From Betaproteobacteria bacterium (GTDB taxonomy: Bacteria > Pseudomonadota > Gammaproteobacteria > Burkholderiales > Casimicrobiaceae), in contig READ01000017.1 in the NCBI GenBank assembly GCA_004293675.1, positions 1 through 64,000 on the forward strand: a stretch of 64,000 nt of DNA. The letters are read 5' to 3'. Each line of letters begins with the position of its first letter. Within the stretch, counting starts at the first letter, position 1. Below are positions 37,147-46,636 of the stretch, in pieces. The notes below the pieces were generated by a model. It ran no database searches. It was not told where the DNA came from and worked only from the letters and a program-made list of their open reading frames with translations. A program made the translations under genes and the position numbers.

Positions 37147-38571
37147 TTACCCGAGCCAACCGCGATTTTGCAAATCATCGTACGTTAGATCAAGACACTT
37201 GCGGATAAGCGCGATGAGCTCGTCAATTTGCGCCTTCGTGGTGATAAGTGGCGGCGCAATAATCATCCGCTCGCCCACCGCGCGCATCACTAGTCCGTTG
37301 CCAAAACAGTGCCCGCGACAGACCATTCCGACAGCCAAATCGCCGTCAAAGGTTTGCAGCGGCGACTTGGATTTCACCAGCACCAAACCTGCCATAAAGC
37401 CGCAGGTTTCGGCCTCGCCCACCAACGGATGATCGATCAGCGCTTCAAATTGTGCTTTCAAATACGGCCCGGTCACTTCGCGAACTTGGCCAACCAAATC
37501 TTCATCGCGGATGATGTTGATATTGGCGACGGCGACGGCGGCGGCTACGGGATGACCCGAGTAGGTGTAGCCGTGGTTAAAGTCGCCGTGCGCGGCGACC
37601 ACGTCGGCGATTTTGTCGCTCACCATGACACCGCCAAGCGGCACGTAGCCGCTGGTGACGCCCTTGGCGAAGGTCATCAAATCGGGCTTGCAGCCGACCG
37701 TTTCACAGCCCCACCAGTTGCCGGTTCGACCAAAGCCGCAAATGACTTCATCGGTGACGAGCAAGATGCCATATTTGTCACAGATGCGCTGAATTTCTGG
37801 CCAGTAGGTCTTGGGCGGAATGATGACGCCACCGGCCCCTTGAATCGGCTCACCGATAAACGCGGCGACATTTTCAACGCCGATATCCAGAATTTTCTTC
37901 TCTAACCAAGAGGCCGCCTCGAGTCCGAATTCATCCTTGCTCAAGTGCGGGTATTGGGTACGCCCGACTTCGAACCAATAGGGTTGCTGAATGTGGGTGA
38001 TGTCAGGGATGGGCAGTCCACCCTGCTGGTGCATGCCTTCCATACCTCCAAGCGATGCGCCTGCCATCGTACTGCCGTGATAGCCGTTCCAGCGGCTGAT
38101 GATGACCTTTTTGTTTGGCTGCTTGAGGCATGCCCAATAATGGCGCACCAACCGCACCACCGTGTCATTGCCCTCAGAGCCGGAGCCTGAAAAAAAGACA
38201 CGGCTGAACTGCGGTGGGGTGACATCAGCCAGCAGTTTGGCGAGCCGCACCGAGGGCTCGGTCGTGGTCTGGAAAAAACTGTTGTAGTAGGGGAGCTCGA
38301 GCATTTGCTGATACGCCGCGTCGGCCAAGGCTTTACGCCCGTAGCCCACGTTGACGCACCACAGACCGCTCATTGCATCAAAGAGCTTTTGGTTTTCGCT
38401 ATCCCAGATGTAGACGCCCTCAGCCCGGGTGATGACCCGAGCGCCTTTTTTGGCGAGGGCACCGCTGTCGGTGAATGGGTGAATGTAGTGCGCGCTGTCG
38501 AGCGCTTGAATTTGCTTGGTGTCGTAGCGGCGCGACTGAATGGCCGCTGCGGGTTGAGAGAGGATTGCCAT
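37147..38571 (-). CDS. Class III putrescine/omega-amino aminotransferase
   Basis: 474 aa PLP enzyme. The PLP lysine is K303 (TFAKGVTSGYVPLGG), and D274 in TDEVICGFGRTG holds the pyridine nitrogen. The sequence resembles SpuC-like putrescine:pyruvate aminotransferases. It would convert putrescine to 4-aminobutanal, giving a route that does not need the PuuB oxidase, which is absent here. Taurine or beta-alanine aminotransferases are close relatives, so the amine is set by context only. Confidence 0.82.
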   Translation of the reverse strand: MAILSQPAAAIQSRRYDTKQIQALDSAHYIHPFTDSGALAKKGARVITRAEGVYIWDSENQKLFDAMSGLWCVNVGYGRKALADAAYQQMLELPYYNSFFQTTTEPSVRLAKLLADVTPPQFSRVFFSGSGSEGNDTVVRLVRHYWACLKQPNKKVIISRWNGYHGSTMAGASLGGMEGMHQQGGLPIPDITHIQQPYWFEVGRTQYPHLSKDEFGLEAASWLEKKILDIGVENVAAFIGEPIQGAGGVIIPPKTYWPEIQRICDKYGILLVTDEVICGFGRTGNWWGCETVGCKPDLMTFAKGVTSGYVPLGGVMVSDKIADVVAAHGDFNHGYTYSGHPVAAAVAVANINIIRDEDLVGQVREVTGPYLKAQFEALIDHPLVGEAETCGFMAGLVLVKSKSPLQTFDGDLAVGMVCRGHCFGNGLVMRAVGERMIIAPPLITTKAQIDELIALIRKCLDLTYDDLQNRGWLG

Positions 38572-38635
38572 AAGAAGATTTCGCGTTTTCGTTGTTTGTG
38601 AATCACCGTTGTTCGATTGTCATTTCGCGCTGCGG

Positions 38636-40015
38636 CTAGACATGAAGGAGCAAATGCTCTCGCTCCCACGGTGAAATCACTTTCATGAATTCTGCGTACT
38701 CAACTTCTTTCACCTCGGCGTAGACCGTGATGAATTCCTTCCCCAAAATGTCAGCTAAATCCGGTTCGTTGCGCATCCAATCGAGCGCTTCGCCCAAGCT
38801 TCGGGGCAGGGCGTAAGGACTCAGGTAGGCGTCGCCCTTCATTTCGGCTTTGGGCTTGAGCTTCTTTTTCATGCCGAGCAAACCGCAAGCGAGCGTCATG
38901 GCCATCGCCACATAGGGATTGGCGTCTGCACCGACCACGCGGTTTTCTACGCGACGAGCGTCGGGGCTCGAAATTGGCGAGCGGATGCCAACGGTGCGGT
39001 TGTCGTAGCCCCATTCAATGTTGATGGGGGCGGCGGTGTTTTTCGAAAGACGACGGTAGCTGTTGACATACGGTGCAACGAGCGCCATTGCTGCCGGGAT
39101 GTAGCGCTGTAGGCCGCCAACATAGTGGTAGAACGACGGCGACGGTGTGCCGTCTTTCTTGCTGAAAATATTCTGACCCGTTTTGGCGTTGAGAATACTT
39201 TGGTGAATGTGCATCGCGCTGCCGGGCTCGCCCGCGATGGGCTTGGCCATAAACGTGGCAAACATGTCGTGGCGCATCGCGGCTTCGCGAACGGTACGTT
39301 TGAAAAAGAACACTTCATCGGCCAGGCTCAGCGGGTCCGAGTGGAAGAAGTTGATCTCCATTTGCCCCGCGCCCAGCTCGTGAATCAGCGTGTCGACGTT
39401 GAGATTCATCTTCTCGCAGTAGTCGTACATGTCTTCGAACAGCGGGTCGAATTCGTTGACCGCGTCGATGGAGTAGGCTTGTCGAGACGTCTCGGCGCGA
39501 CCGCTGCGGCCAATCGGCGGCTTGAGTGGTAGATCGGGATCGGTGTTTCGGGCGACTAGGTAGAACTCAAGCTCGGGCGCGACGATGGGCTGTAGGCCCT
39601 CGGCTTCGTAGGCAGCGATCACGCGCTTGAGCACAGAGCGCGGCGCATAGGGCACGATTCGGCCGTTGGCGTAGTGACAATCGTGCACGATCTGCGCGGT
39701 GGGATCGATGGCCCAGGGAACAATTCGCACTGTGGCCGGATCAGGCCGCAGATGCATGTCTTTATCGGTCGTCGCGATGTAGTCGTAATACGGGCCGGAT
39801 TCGGGAAATTCACCCGTGACCGAACCGGCAACTACGACTTCGGGAAGTCGCATGCCACGGTCTTCGGTGAACTTTTCGCGGGGGAGAATTTTGCCTCGTG
39901 CGACGCCGGTGAGATCCGGGACAAGACATTCGATTTCAGTGACGTTGCGCTCATTGAGCCAAGCTTCAAGCTGCGCGAACGTTTTGGGGGCTGCTGCTTT
40001 GGTACCAGTATTCAT
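38636..40015 (-). CDS. puuA: Gamma-glutamylputrescine synthetase
   Basis: Glutamine-synthetase fold, about 459 aa from the ATG at 40015, which has a GGAG 9 nt upstream; an ATG 15 nt further up is the alternative. Motifs are VPDLTGVARGKILPREKF near the N-terminus, APELEFYL, MHIHQSI and the C-terminal GADANPYVAMA. ATP-dependent joining of glutamate to putrescine is the first step of the Puu pathway. Together with puuD and puuC the context supports this over plain glutamine synthesis. Confidence 0.85.
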   Translation of the reverse strand: MNTGTKAAAPKTFAQLEAWLNERNVTEIECLVPDLTGVARGKILPREKFTEDRGMRLPEVVVAGSVTGEFPESGPYYDYIATTDKDMHLRPDPATVRIVPWAIDPTAQIVHDCHYANGRIVPYAPRSVLKRVIAAYEAEGLQPIVAPELEFYLVARNTDPDLPLKPPIGRSGRAETSRQAYSIDAVNEFDPLFEDMYDYCEKMNLNVDTLIHELGAGQMEINFFHSDPLSLADEVFFFKRTVREAAMRHDMFATFMAKPIAGEPGSAMHIHQSILNAKTGQNIFSKKDGTPSPSFYHYVGGLQRYIPAAMALVAPYVNSYRRLSKNTAAPINIEWGYDNRTVGIRSPISSPDARRVENRVVGADANPYVAMAMTLACGLLGMKKKLKPKAEMKGDAYLSPYALPRSLGEALDWMRNEPDLADILGKEFITVYAEVKEVEYAEFMKVISPWEREHLLLHV

Positions 40016-40226
40016 AGTGTCGTACTCCATGCAAATCGGTCAAGATCTGACGCGAAGGGCTCGCATCAAGACTCAACAATTTGCTCACTTTCTTGGCCCG
40101 CGCCTGGATGTGCGCGCACGGGTCGCATGAAAATGTATGCGCTAGGCAATGGTCCTTTCAGGTGAGTGGGTCATGATGACTCCGTAATGCAAAACGCATG
40201 CCGAAGTCGTTGGGGTTGGTAGAGCG

Positions 40227-40997
40227 CTATGCCGCATGACGAAGCGCTTTCTGTTGACGCCACGCACGGCAAGCATTGCCGAACGCAGCGAAAATTTGTT
40301 TTGAGGACTCGTTGTCGCCGGCTTTCCACTCGGGGTGCCACTGAAGTGCGAGCGCGAAGCCGCGGTGCGTAGCAATTGAGACGGCTTCGATCTGGCCATC
40401 GGGCGCATGTGCCTCAGCGCGAAGTCCAGGCGCTAATCGATCAATGCCCTGTCCGTGCACGGAATTGACCATGATCTCGGTGCCGCCGACAATGCCGGCC
40501 AAGCAACCGTCTCGAGCAATCGAGATGGGGTGAGCGAGTGCGTAGGCTTCGTCCTTGGTGGCGTCGGGCTTGCCTTGTGCGCCACGGTGATCGCTGCGGC
40601 CGTTGATTTCTTGAACGGCTTGGTGCAGTGAGCCGCCGAGCGCGACGTTAACTTCTTGCAGTCCGCGGCAAATGGCAAGCATGGGCATTCCCAGCTCGAT
40701 CACGCGTCGAATCAACGGCAGCGTGATGGCGTCGCGCTCCACATCAATGGGGAGCAGGGTGTCGTGAACCGATTGATTGAAATGAGACGGATGGACGTTG
40801 GACGGCGATCCGGTCAGCAGCACGCCGTCGGCTAAGTCCAGGTAAGCCTCGGTGTCCTCTTTGCCGGTGCAGAGCAGCGGAATCGGAAGGCAGAGCGCCT
40901 GATCACGAACCGCATCGGAATACTTCTGCCCCAGCACTTGCATGGGGTGACCGCCGATGATTCGGTTGTCGCAGGGGAGTAAAACGATGGGTTTCAT
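40227..40997 (-). CDS. puuD: Gamma-glutamyl-gamma-aminobutyrate hydrolase
   Basis: Class I glutamine-amidotransferase-like hydrolase, 256 aa. Nucleophile is C110 in AICRGLQE and the partner residues H221 and E223 are in QWHPEW. It frees GABA and glutamate from gamma-glutamyl-GABA at the end of the Puu pathway. First gene of the minus-strand putrescine cluster; the 378-nt gap upstream holds repeat copy F and probably the cluster promoter, but no recognised operator. Confidence 0.9.
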   Translation of the reverse strand: MKPIVLLPCDNRIIGGHPMQVLGQKYSDAVRDQALCLPIPLLCTGKEDTEAYLDLADGVLLTGSPSNVHPSHFNQSVHDTLLPIDVERDAITLPLIRRVIELGMPMLAICRGLQEVNVALGGSLHQAVQEINGRSDHRGAQGKPDATKDEAYALAHPISIARDGCLAGIVGGTEIMVNSVHGQGIDRLAPGLRAEAHAPDGQIEAVSIATHRGFALALQWHPEWKAGDNESSKQIFAAFGNACRAWRQQKALRHAA

Positions 40998-41144
40998 GCG
41001 GACGATTGGCAGGCGATGCTCAGCCTAGAGGTGATTGTGCGAACACAAATTACGCCGAACAAAAAAATTAACTTACAGCCATTGTGCCATGACGCAGTGC
41101 CGATGATTCGGGGCGATGCATGCCGTTCGCTCATACTTTGCATC

Positions 41145-41260
41145 AACTTTTATTGATAATGCCATACGAAATATGGGTTTTCACATCATTTATTGTATTT
41201 TCAATAAATAATTGAGCAGTGCTATACCTCATATTTCATAAGGCGATGGCTTGCTAAGCC
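41145..41260. repeat. 116-bp AT-rich intergenic element, copy F
   Basis: Left arm GCCATACGAAATATGGG (41161-41177), right arm CTCATATTTCATAAGGC (41228-41244), outer ends AACTTT and TAAGCC. It lies between puuD and paaG, 116 nt past the paaG stop. The rest of the gap 40998-41375 holds nothing I recognise. Confidence 0.78.
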
Positions 41261-41375
41261 AGGATTGCACGCTGCGATTGATCGTCGAGCGCGTCGGTTG
41301 CGTCGAAACGATGACTGATGCGTCGGCGCGTTCATGCCATTTCTCGGCTTCAAGCGAAGTCGTCGCCAGGTCTCC

Positions 41376-42170
41376 CTAGCGCCCCAAAAACTTGGGCAAG
41401 CGCTTTTCCTTGAACGCTGCCACGCCCTCGCGGTAATCATCGGAGTTTCCGCACTCACGCATCAGCTTCGTTTCCAATGCGAGCTGCTCGTCCAAGCTGT
41501 TGGTTGCGCTGGCGTATAACGCGAGCTTGGTTTTGGCAATGCCAAGCGTCGGTCCGGCCGCCAAATTTTGCGCCGTCGATTCGATATGCGTCGCGAACAG
41601 GGCGTCGTCAACACACTCCCAAATGAGTCCGATTTCGACGGCGCGGCGCGCCGTGATTCGATCCCCCAACAAGGCAAGGCCCATCGCGCGTTGCGTACCC
41701 ACAAGCCGTGGCAAAAAGTAAGAGCCACCGGTGTCTGGAATCAATCCGAGTTTGCAAAAGGGTTGCAGAAAACTTGCCGATTCGGTTGCCATAACCAAGT
41801 CGCACGACAGGGCCAAGTTGCAACCCGCACCGGCCGCTACGCCGTTGACCGCAGCGATGACCGGAATGGGTAGCGTTCGAATCGAGCGCACCAGTGGCGC
41901 GTAGTTGTGCTCCATCGATTGCCCCAAATCAACCGGCGCAGCACCTGTCGCAACCGCGCGGTCGTTAAGGTCCTGCCCTGCGCAGAATCCACGTCCGGCG
42001 CCAGTGATAACGAGCGCTCGAGCAGCGTCGGCGACAACGTTTGCCATCGCTTCGCGCATCGCCGAATGCATAGCTTGTGTAAACGCATTCATGCGCTCCG
42101 GGCGATTGAGGGTGATGCGCGCGACGTTGGTGTCGCGGTTGTACGAATAGAGAATCGGCTGGTCTGTCAT
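41376..42170 (-). CDS. paaG: Ring-1,2-epoxyphenylacetyl-CoA isomerase
   Basis: Crotonase-family enzyme, 264 aa from the ATG at 42170 (a GTG lies 9 nt up). Oxyanion-hole segments ARALVITGAGRGFCAGQDL and AVNGVAAGAGCNLAL are typical of PaaG. It turns the epoxide made by PaaABCE into the oxepin and also isomerises later double bonds. It is on the opposite strand from paaABCE, behind a GGDEF/EAL gene. A general enoyl-CoA hydratase is the alternative, but GFCAGQDL favours PaaG. Confidence 0.83.
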   Translation of the reverse strand: MTDQPILYSYNRDTNVARITLNRPERMNAFTQAMHSAMREAMANVVADAARALVITGAGRGFCAGQDLNDRAVATGAAPVDLGQSMEHNYAPLVRSIRTLPIPVIAAVNGVAAGAGCNLALSCDLVMATESASFLQPFCKLGLIPDTGGSYFLPRLVGTQRAMGLALLGDRITARRAVEIGLIWECVDDALFATHIESTAQNLAAGPTLGIAKTKLALYASATNSLDEQLALETKLMRECGNSDDYREGVAAFKEKRLPKFLGR

Positions 42171-42263
42171 GGTCGTCACGGTGACTGATAAGTGCGCAGT
42201 TTAGTCTGCGCAGCCTCGCGACGTCGTCGATCGTTTCAGCGTGAACTGATGCGATCCATCCCG

Positions 42264-45056
42264 CTATCGGACTGCGCGCAGGCGATCCGGCGGCGGGACT
42301 TGATGGGAGCGCAGCCACACGCTGACTTCTGATTTTGGAAGCGGCATCGCGATACTGTAGCCCTGCGCAAAATCGCAACCGTAGGACTGAAGTTGCGAGA
42401 GTGTGGCATGGTCTTCAACGCCTTCCGCAACCACCGTGAGCCCCAAGTTGTGCGCGAGTGCAATCGTCGATTGAACGATGATCGCGTCTTCAGCGTTGCG
42501 AGTCATTTTTGAGACGAAAGACTGATCGATCTTGAGCCCGCGAAGCGGCAGGCGACGCAGATAAGCGAGCGAGCAAAACCCAACCCCGTAATCATCAATC
42601 ACGATCGAAAAGCCTGCGGCGCGGCAATCAGCCAACACCAGCGCTGCACGCTCTTGGTTGTGAATGAGCGATGTTTCAGTGATTTCGAGATCGACCAGTC
42701 GAGCCGGTAGTCCGCAATCTGCAACCGTATCCCGAAGGTGCGTCACGATGCCGCTGTCGCCCAGCAAGCGCGGGGAAATGTTGACCGACACGCCCACGCC
42801 TGGCGCGTAGTGCTGCCATTCACGGGCGCTCCGAAGCGCCTGATCGATCACCCAGCGGGTGAGGATCCGGATCGAATCCGACATCTCGGCTTTGTGAACA
42901 AAATCCTTGGCTTCTAGGCGACCGTGTTCTGGATGTTGCCATCGAACTAGCGCCTCCATTCGAGACGTCTTGCCCGTGGCGCAATTGATAATCGGTTGAA
43001 ATTCCAGTATCAATTCACCCGCGCTGATGGCCTCGGGCAGACGCGCGAGTAGCCCCAGCTTTTTCTGCTCGAACACCACGGTGCTTCGGCTAAAGAGCCG
43101 CGTGCCACCGCCGGTTTGCTTCGCGGCGTACATAGCCTCGTCTGCTGAGCGCGAGAGATCGGAAAAAGTGCGGCCGTGCGTCGGAAATATTGCCGCGCCA
43201 ATGCTGGCCGAAACGTGGAAACGGCTACCGTGCAATTCAAAGGGCTCGCTGAGCGCCGCAGTGATGGATTCCCCGAGCCGCATGGCCTCATCGGCTGAGC
43301 CGATGTGCCGAGCAAAAATTCCGAATTCGTCACCGCCTAAGCGTGCCGACAGCGCGTCAACATCGGTCAACACCGATTCCAGACGATTGCGCATCTGGCG
43401 CAAGACCTCGTCGCCCGCGCTGTGCCCTAAGGTGTCGTTGATATCCTTAAATTGATTCAAGTCCATCAATAGCAGCGTGCACGGCGTATCCGTACCATTG
43501 CCGGTGCGCCGTGTGAGCACATCGGTCACCTCTGCGACCATACGCTGTCGGTTGAGAAGCCCGGTCAACGGATCACGAAACGCCAAATGCTCGAGCAGCG
43601 ATTGGTAGCGTTTGCGATCCGTGATGTTTCTTCTCGCGCCCCAAAATCGCACCAGATGTCCGTCTTCGACCACACCCAAAAGCGTCAAGGAGAGCCACTG
43701 TGCTTGCTCCTCGCCGCGCCCCCGTTGCGTCAGCTCGCGATCAATGAGCTGATAGCCGCGATCAATCCAATCGGGAAGCGAACTACCCTTAAACAGCTCA
43801 GGCATCGTTTGCGAAAGCGAGGTGCCAGAGATCGCAGTCGGTTCAAGTCCGTAGTCGCGCGCAAAAGCGGAATTGGCGTCGGTAATTCGAGCATTCTGAC
43901 GCAGCAGCGCGACTTGCTCGCTGGGCGCCAGAGTTACGCTTACCGGCGGATTGATGTCGACACACCAAATGGGATCCAACGCCGTTTGCACAAAAGCGCG
44001 ATGACGCTCGCGCGTGATGCTGAGTTCGTGTTCATGAATGGCGCGAATGCTGGCCTCAAGTGCCAAGGCGACTAAATCGGCGGCGGAGGACGCAAAGCTT
44101 TGCGCGTCTGCGTCCCAATTCCTTGGCCCCACGCAGTCTTCGTAGCAAATGACGCCCCACAATTGCCCACGATAAAACAGCGGCACATCTAAAAGCGCGC
44201 GAACTCCGGTGCTGGGCAGGTAACTCGGCACAAACTCACGCAAGACCGGATCTAGCAGCGCGTCGCCGACTGCGAGCGTTCGCCGGTGCGAGATCGCTTC
44301 AAAGTACACCGGAAAATCGGATTGAAGCAACGCCATTGCCTCGGTGGCCGCACGGTTGTTTCGAGCATCAAACAAGTGCTTGCACTCGAGCGCTGCGTGC
44401 GGTTCGGTTTTGAACTGCCACAGGCTTGCACGGCCAACGTTGAGCTCGCTCGCCGACTGCTTCAAAATGTGTGCCGCCGCGGTCAGAAAGTCCGTGCGAT
44501 CAACCACCAAGGGGTTGCGAGCCAGCGAGAACAGGGCTTCGTGGTAGGCCTGAAGTTTGAGTTCACGTTCGTTGATGTCGGTGACATCCGTGATCGTTCC
44601 GACATAGCGTGATCGTCCATCTTCAAGATGCATCAGCTCGCCGCAGCAGGCTAGCCAAACGATTTTGGTGTTTGTCGTTCGGATTCGAAATTCCGCGGTG
44701 ACTTGTTTGGTGCCGAGGTTGCACTGTGCCAACATGTCCAGAACGGTGGGCTTATCCTCGTCCACCACGAATTTGACAAAATCGGCGACGGGGCCGTAGT
44801 AGCGTCCTGGGCTCAAAGTTTCGAAGGCCAAGACGTTGTGGTACAGGTCGATCAGGCTCGTCGCCGCCATGTATTCCCACAAACCAATACCGCCTGCTTC
44901 GAGCGCACGCTGAAGCAGCGGCTCGTTGGCTCCAAATGGGATTTTGGTCAGCTTTGAAATTCGAGTGGCCAAGTATGGATTGTCCGGTGGTAGTCCTGCT
45001 AGTTTTTTCGGAAGGTGCGTCGTTGCAGCGCATGCAGCGATTCCCACTATCGACAC
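42264..45056 (-). CDS. PAS-GAF-PAS-GGDEF-EAL cyclic-di-GMP enzyme
   Basis: 930 aa from a GTG at 45056. Domains in order: PAS (about 32-172), GAF (about 180-345), PAS (about 350-490), GGDEF (about 495-660, with intact RLGGDEF) and EAL (about 675-920, with EALVRW, DDYGVGFCSL and KIDQSFV). Both signature motifs are intact, so it may make or break c-di-GMP; sensors may set which. The frame stays open for 206 codons further, but that stretch is antisense to paaA and is not counted. It is divergent from paaA across a 279-nt region with the PaaR-type operator. No membrane segment seen. Confidence 0.87.
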   Translation of the reverse strand: MSIVGIAACAATTHLPKKLAGLPPDNPYLATRISKLTKIPFGANEPLLQRALEAGGIGLWEYMAATSLIDLYHNVLAFETLSPGRYYGPVADFVKFVVDEDKPTVLDMLAQCNLGTKQVTAEFRIRTTNTKIVWLACCGELMHLEDGRSRYVGTITDVTDINERELKLQAYHEALFSLARNPLVVDRTDFLTAAAHILKQSASELNVGRASLWQFKTEPHAALECKHLFDARNNRAATEAMALLQSDFPVYFEAISHRRTLAVGDALLDPVLREFVPSYLPSTGVRALLDVPLFYRGQLWGVICYEDCVGPRNWDADAQSFASSAADLVALALEASIRAIHEHELSITRERHRAFVQTALDPIWCVDINPPVSVTLAPSEQVALLRQNARITDANSAFARDYGLEPTAISGTSLSQTMPELFKGSSLPDWIDRGYQLIDRELTQRGRGEEQAQWLSLTLLGVVEDGHLVRFWGARRNITDRKRYQSLLEHLAFRDPLTGLLNRQRMVAEVTDVLTRRTGNGTDTPCTLLLMDLNQFKDINDTLGHSAGDEVLRQMRNRLESVLTDVDALSARLGGDEFGIFARHIGSADEAMRLGESITAALSEPFELHGSRFHVSASIGAAIFPTHGRTFSDLSRSADEAMYAAKQTGGGTRLFSRSTVVFEQKKLGLLARLPEAISAGELILEFQPIINCATGKTSRMEALVRWQHPEHGRLEAKDFVHKAEMSDSIRILTRWVIDQALRSAREWQHYAPGVGVSVNISPRLLGDSGIVTHLRDTVADCGLPARLVDLEITETSLIHNQERAALVLADCRAAGFSIVIDDYGVGFCSLAYLRRLPLRGLKIDQSFVSKMTRNAEDAIIVQSTIALAHNLGLTVVAEGVEDHATLSQLQSYGCDFAQGYSIAMPLPKSEVSVWLRSHQVPPPDRLRAVR

Positions 45057-45185
45057 CTTAATGTTAGGGCGATTTTGGTCGGCTCGGTCTAATAATCTGA
45101 ATAAAAACACGACCTGAGCAGGTAGGAGTTGCAGACCCCTGCGCCGCCGATCACGGTTCCTAGCTAACTCACCAGCAATTGAATA

Positions 45186-45199
45186 ACCGACCGGTCGGT
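45186..45199. promoter_or_regulatory. PaaR-type TetR operator
   Basis: ACCGACCGGTCGGT is a perfect 14-bp palindrome, 137 nt before paaA, in the intergenic region shared with the divergent GGDEF/EAL gene. The sequence is the typical TetR-family PaaR site known for Burkholderia phenylacetate genes, and a TetR gene closes the operon at 48.5 kb. Release is expected with phenylacetyl-CoA. Confidence 0.85.
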
Positions 45200-45335
45200 C
45201 GGGAATGTTATGATCACGTTTGCATCGTGTTTCGTCCGCTGCGAAGCCACAGTGACATCGGTGCCTATCGATCCTCTCAAAGCCACATTTTGGATCTGGG
45301 TGGAATATCGTCGTCAGAAGCCCGAGCCCGTTCTT

Positions 45336-46331
45336 ATGCAAGCAGAAACCGCCCACCCCGCCGATGCATTGCGCCGCCCCGAGCGAAATGACCCTGCATT
45401 TCTCGCCAAGATCGCCGCCGAACAGAAAATCGAGCCGCAGGACGAGATGCCCGACGACTACCGCAAGCACCTGGTGCGTCAGATTTCGCAACACGCGCAC
45501 TCCGAGATCGTCGGCATGCTGCCCGAGGGCGGCTGGATTACGCGGGCACCATCGCTCAAACGCAAAGAGGTACTCTTGGCCAAGGTGCAAGACGAGGGCG
45601 GTCACGGGCTCTACCTTTACGCCGCCGCTGAGACCTTGGGTGTAAGCCGCCAATCGCTGCTCGATGCCCTGCACTCTGGCCGCGCCAAGTATTCGAGCAT
45701 CTTCAATTACGCTACTGAAACGTGGGCGGACATCGGCATGATCGGCTGGTTAGTCGATGGTGCGGCGATCATGAATCAGGTGCCGTTGTGTCGCTGCAGC
45801 TACGGGCCGTACGCTCGAGCCATGATTCGCATCTGCAAAGAGGAATCGTTTCATCAACGCCAAGGTTTCGACATCGTTCGGTCCTTGGTTGAGGGAACGA
45901 CCGAGCAGAAAGCAATGGCGCAAGCGTCGTTTGAGCGCTGGTGGTGGCCTACGCTCATGATGTTTGGCCCGCACGACTCAGATTCGGTTCACACTCAGGC
46001 CTCGGACTGGGGCATCAAGCGGCTTAGCAATGATGAGTTGCGTCAACGCTTTGTCGACGTGACGGTGCCGCAAGCTGCGTATTTAGGTTTGACCATTCCC
46101 GATCCCGCGTTGTGCTGGAATGCTGAGCGTGGCCACTATGACTTTGGGCCTTTGGACTGGGATGAATTCTGGCGTGTTGTCAAGGGCGGCGGCCCCTGCA
46201 ACGAGGCACGCTTGAGCGCGCGAGTCACAGCGTTTGAAAACGGTGCCTGGGTTCGCGAAGCAGCGGCGGAGCATGCACGAAAGCGTAAGTTTGAGCGCGC
46301 CGCCAAGCCAGCAGAGAAAATCGCAGCATGA
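45336..46331 (+). CDS. paaA: Phenylacetyl-CoA 1,2-epoxidase, catalytic subunit
   Basis: Diiron monooxygenase subunit of PaaABCE that epoxidises phenylacetyl-CoA, 331 aa. Diiron-type segments are [31 protein letters not shown] and [10 protein letters not shown]. The ATG at 45336 is chosen since upstream in-frame residues do not resemble the family. The ribosome site is weak. It overlaps paaB by 4 nt. Confidence 0.93.
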   Translation: MQAETAHPADALRRPERNDPAFLAKIAAEQKIEPQDEMPDDYRKHLVRQISQHAHSEIVGMLPEGGWITRAPSLKRKEVLLAKVQDEGGHGLYLYAAAETLGVSRQSLLDALHSGRAKYSSIFNYATETWADIGMIGWLVDGAAIMNQVPLCRCSYGPYARAMIRICKEESFHQRQGFDIVRSLVEGTTEQKAMAQASFERWWWPTLMMFGPHDSDSVHTQASDWGIKRLSNDELRQRFVDVTVPQAAYLGLTIPDPALCWNAERGHYDFGPLDWDEFWRVVKGGGPCNEARLSARVTAFENGAWVREAAAEHARKRKFERAAKPAEKIAA

Positions 46332-46636
46332 GCCAAGTTCACGACCAAAACAGTGGCAACGACTGGCCGCTCTTTGAGGTGTTCGTGCGCAGTAAACAAG
46401 GGCTTGATCATAAGCACGTCGGTAGTTTGCACGCCGCTGACGACACGCACGCAATCTCGCTCGCCCGCGACGTCTACACACGCCGTCAGGAGGGCGTGAG
46501 CATTTGGGTCGTGCCGGCAGCGTCCATCACGGCCAGTGCACCGGAGCAGAAATCCGACAACTTTGATCCGATGGCCAACAAGATCTATCGCCATCCCACA
46601 TTCTACGACATTCCCGACGAAATTGGACACATGTAA
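46328..46636 (+). CDS. paaB: Phenylacetyl-CoA 1,2-epoxidase, subunit B
   Basis: 102 aa structural subunit. [20 protein letters not shown] near the N-terminus and the ending [11 protein letters not shown] are typical. It bridges PaaAC pairs in the complex. Overlaps paaA by 4 nt and paaC by 1 nt. Confidence 0.92.
   Translation: MSQVHDQNSGNDWPLFEVFVRSKQGLDHKHVGSLHAADDTHAISLARDVYTRRQEGVSIWVVPAASITASAPEQKSDNFDPMANKIYRHPTFYDIPDEIGHM

Noticed and set aside
45057-45674. 206-codon N-terminal extension of the GGDEF/EAL frame
   Set aside because: It runs antisense through the 5' part of paaA, shows no domain, and a GTG at 45056 just before the first PAS domain gives a sensible start.
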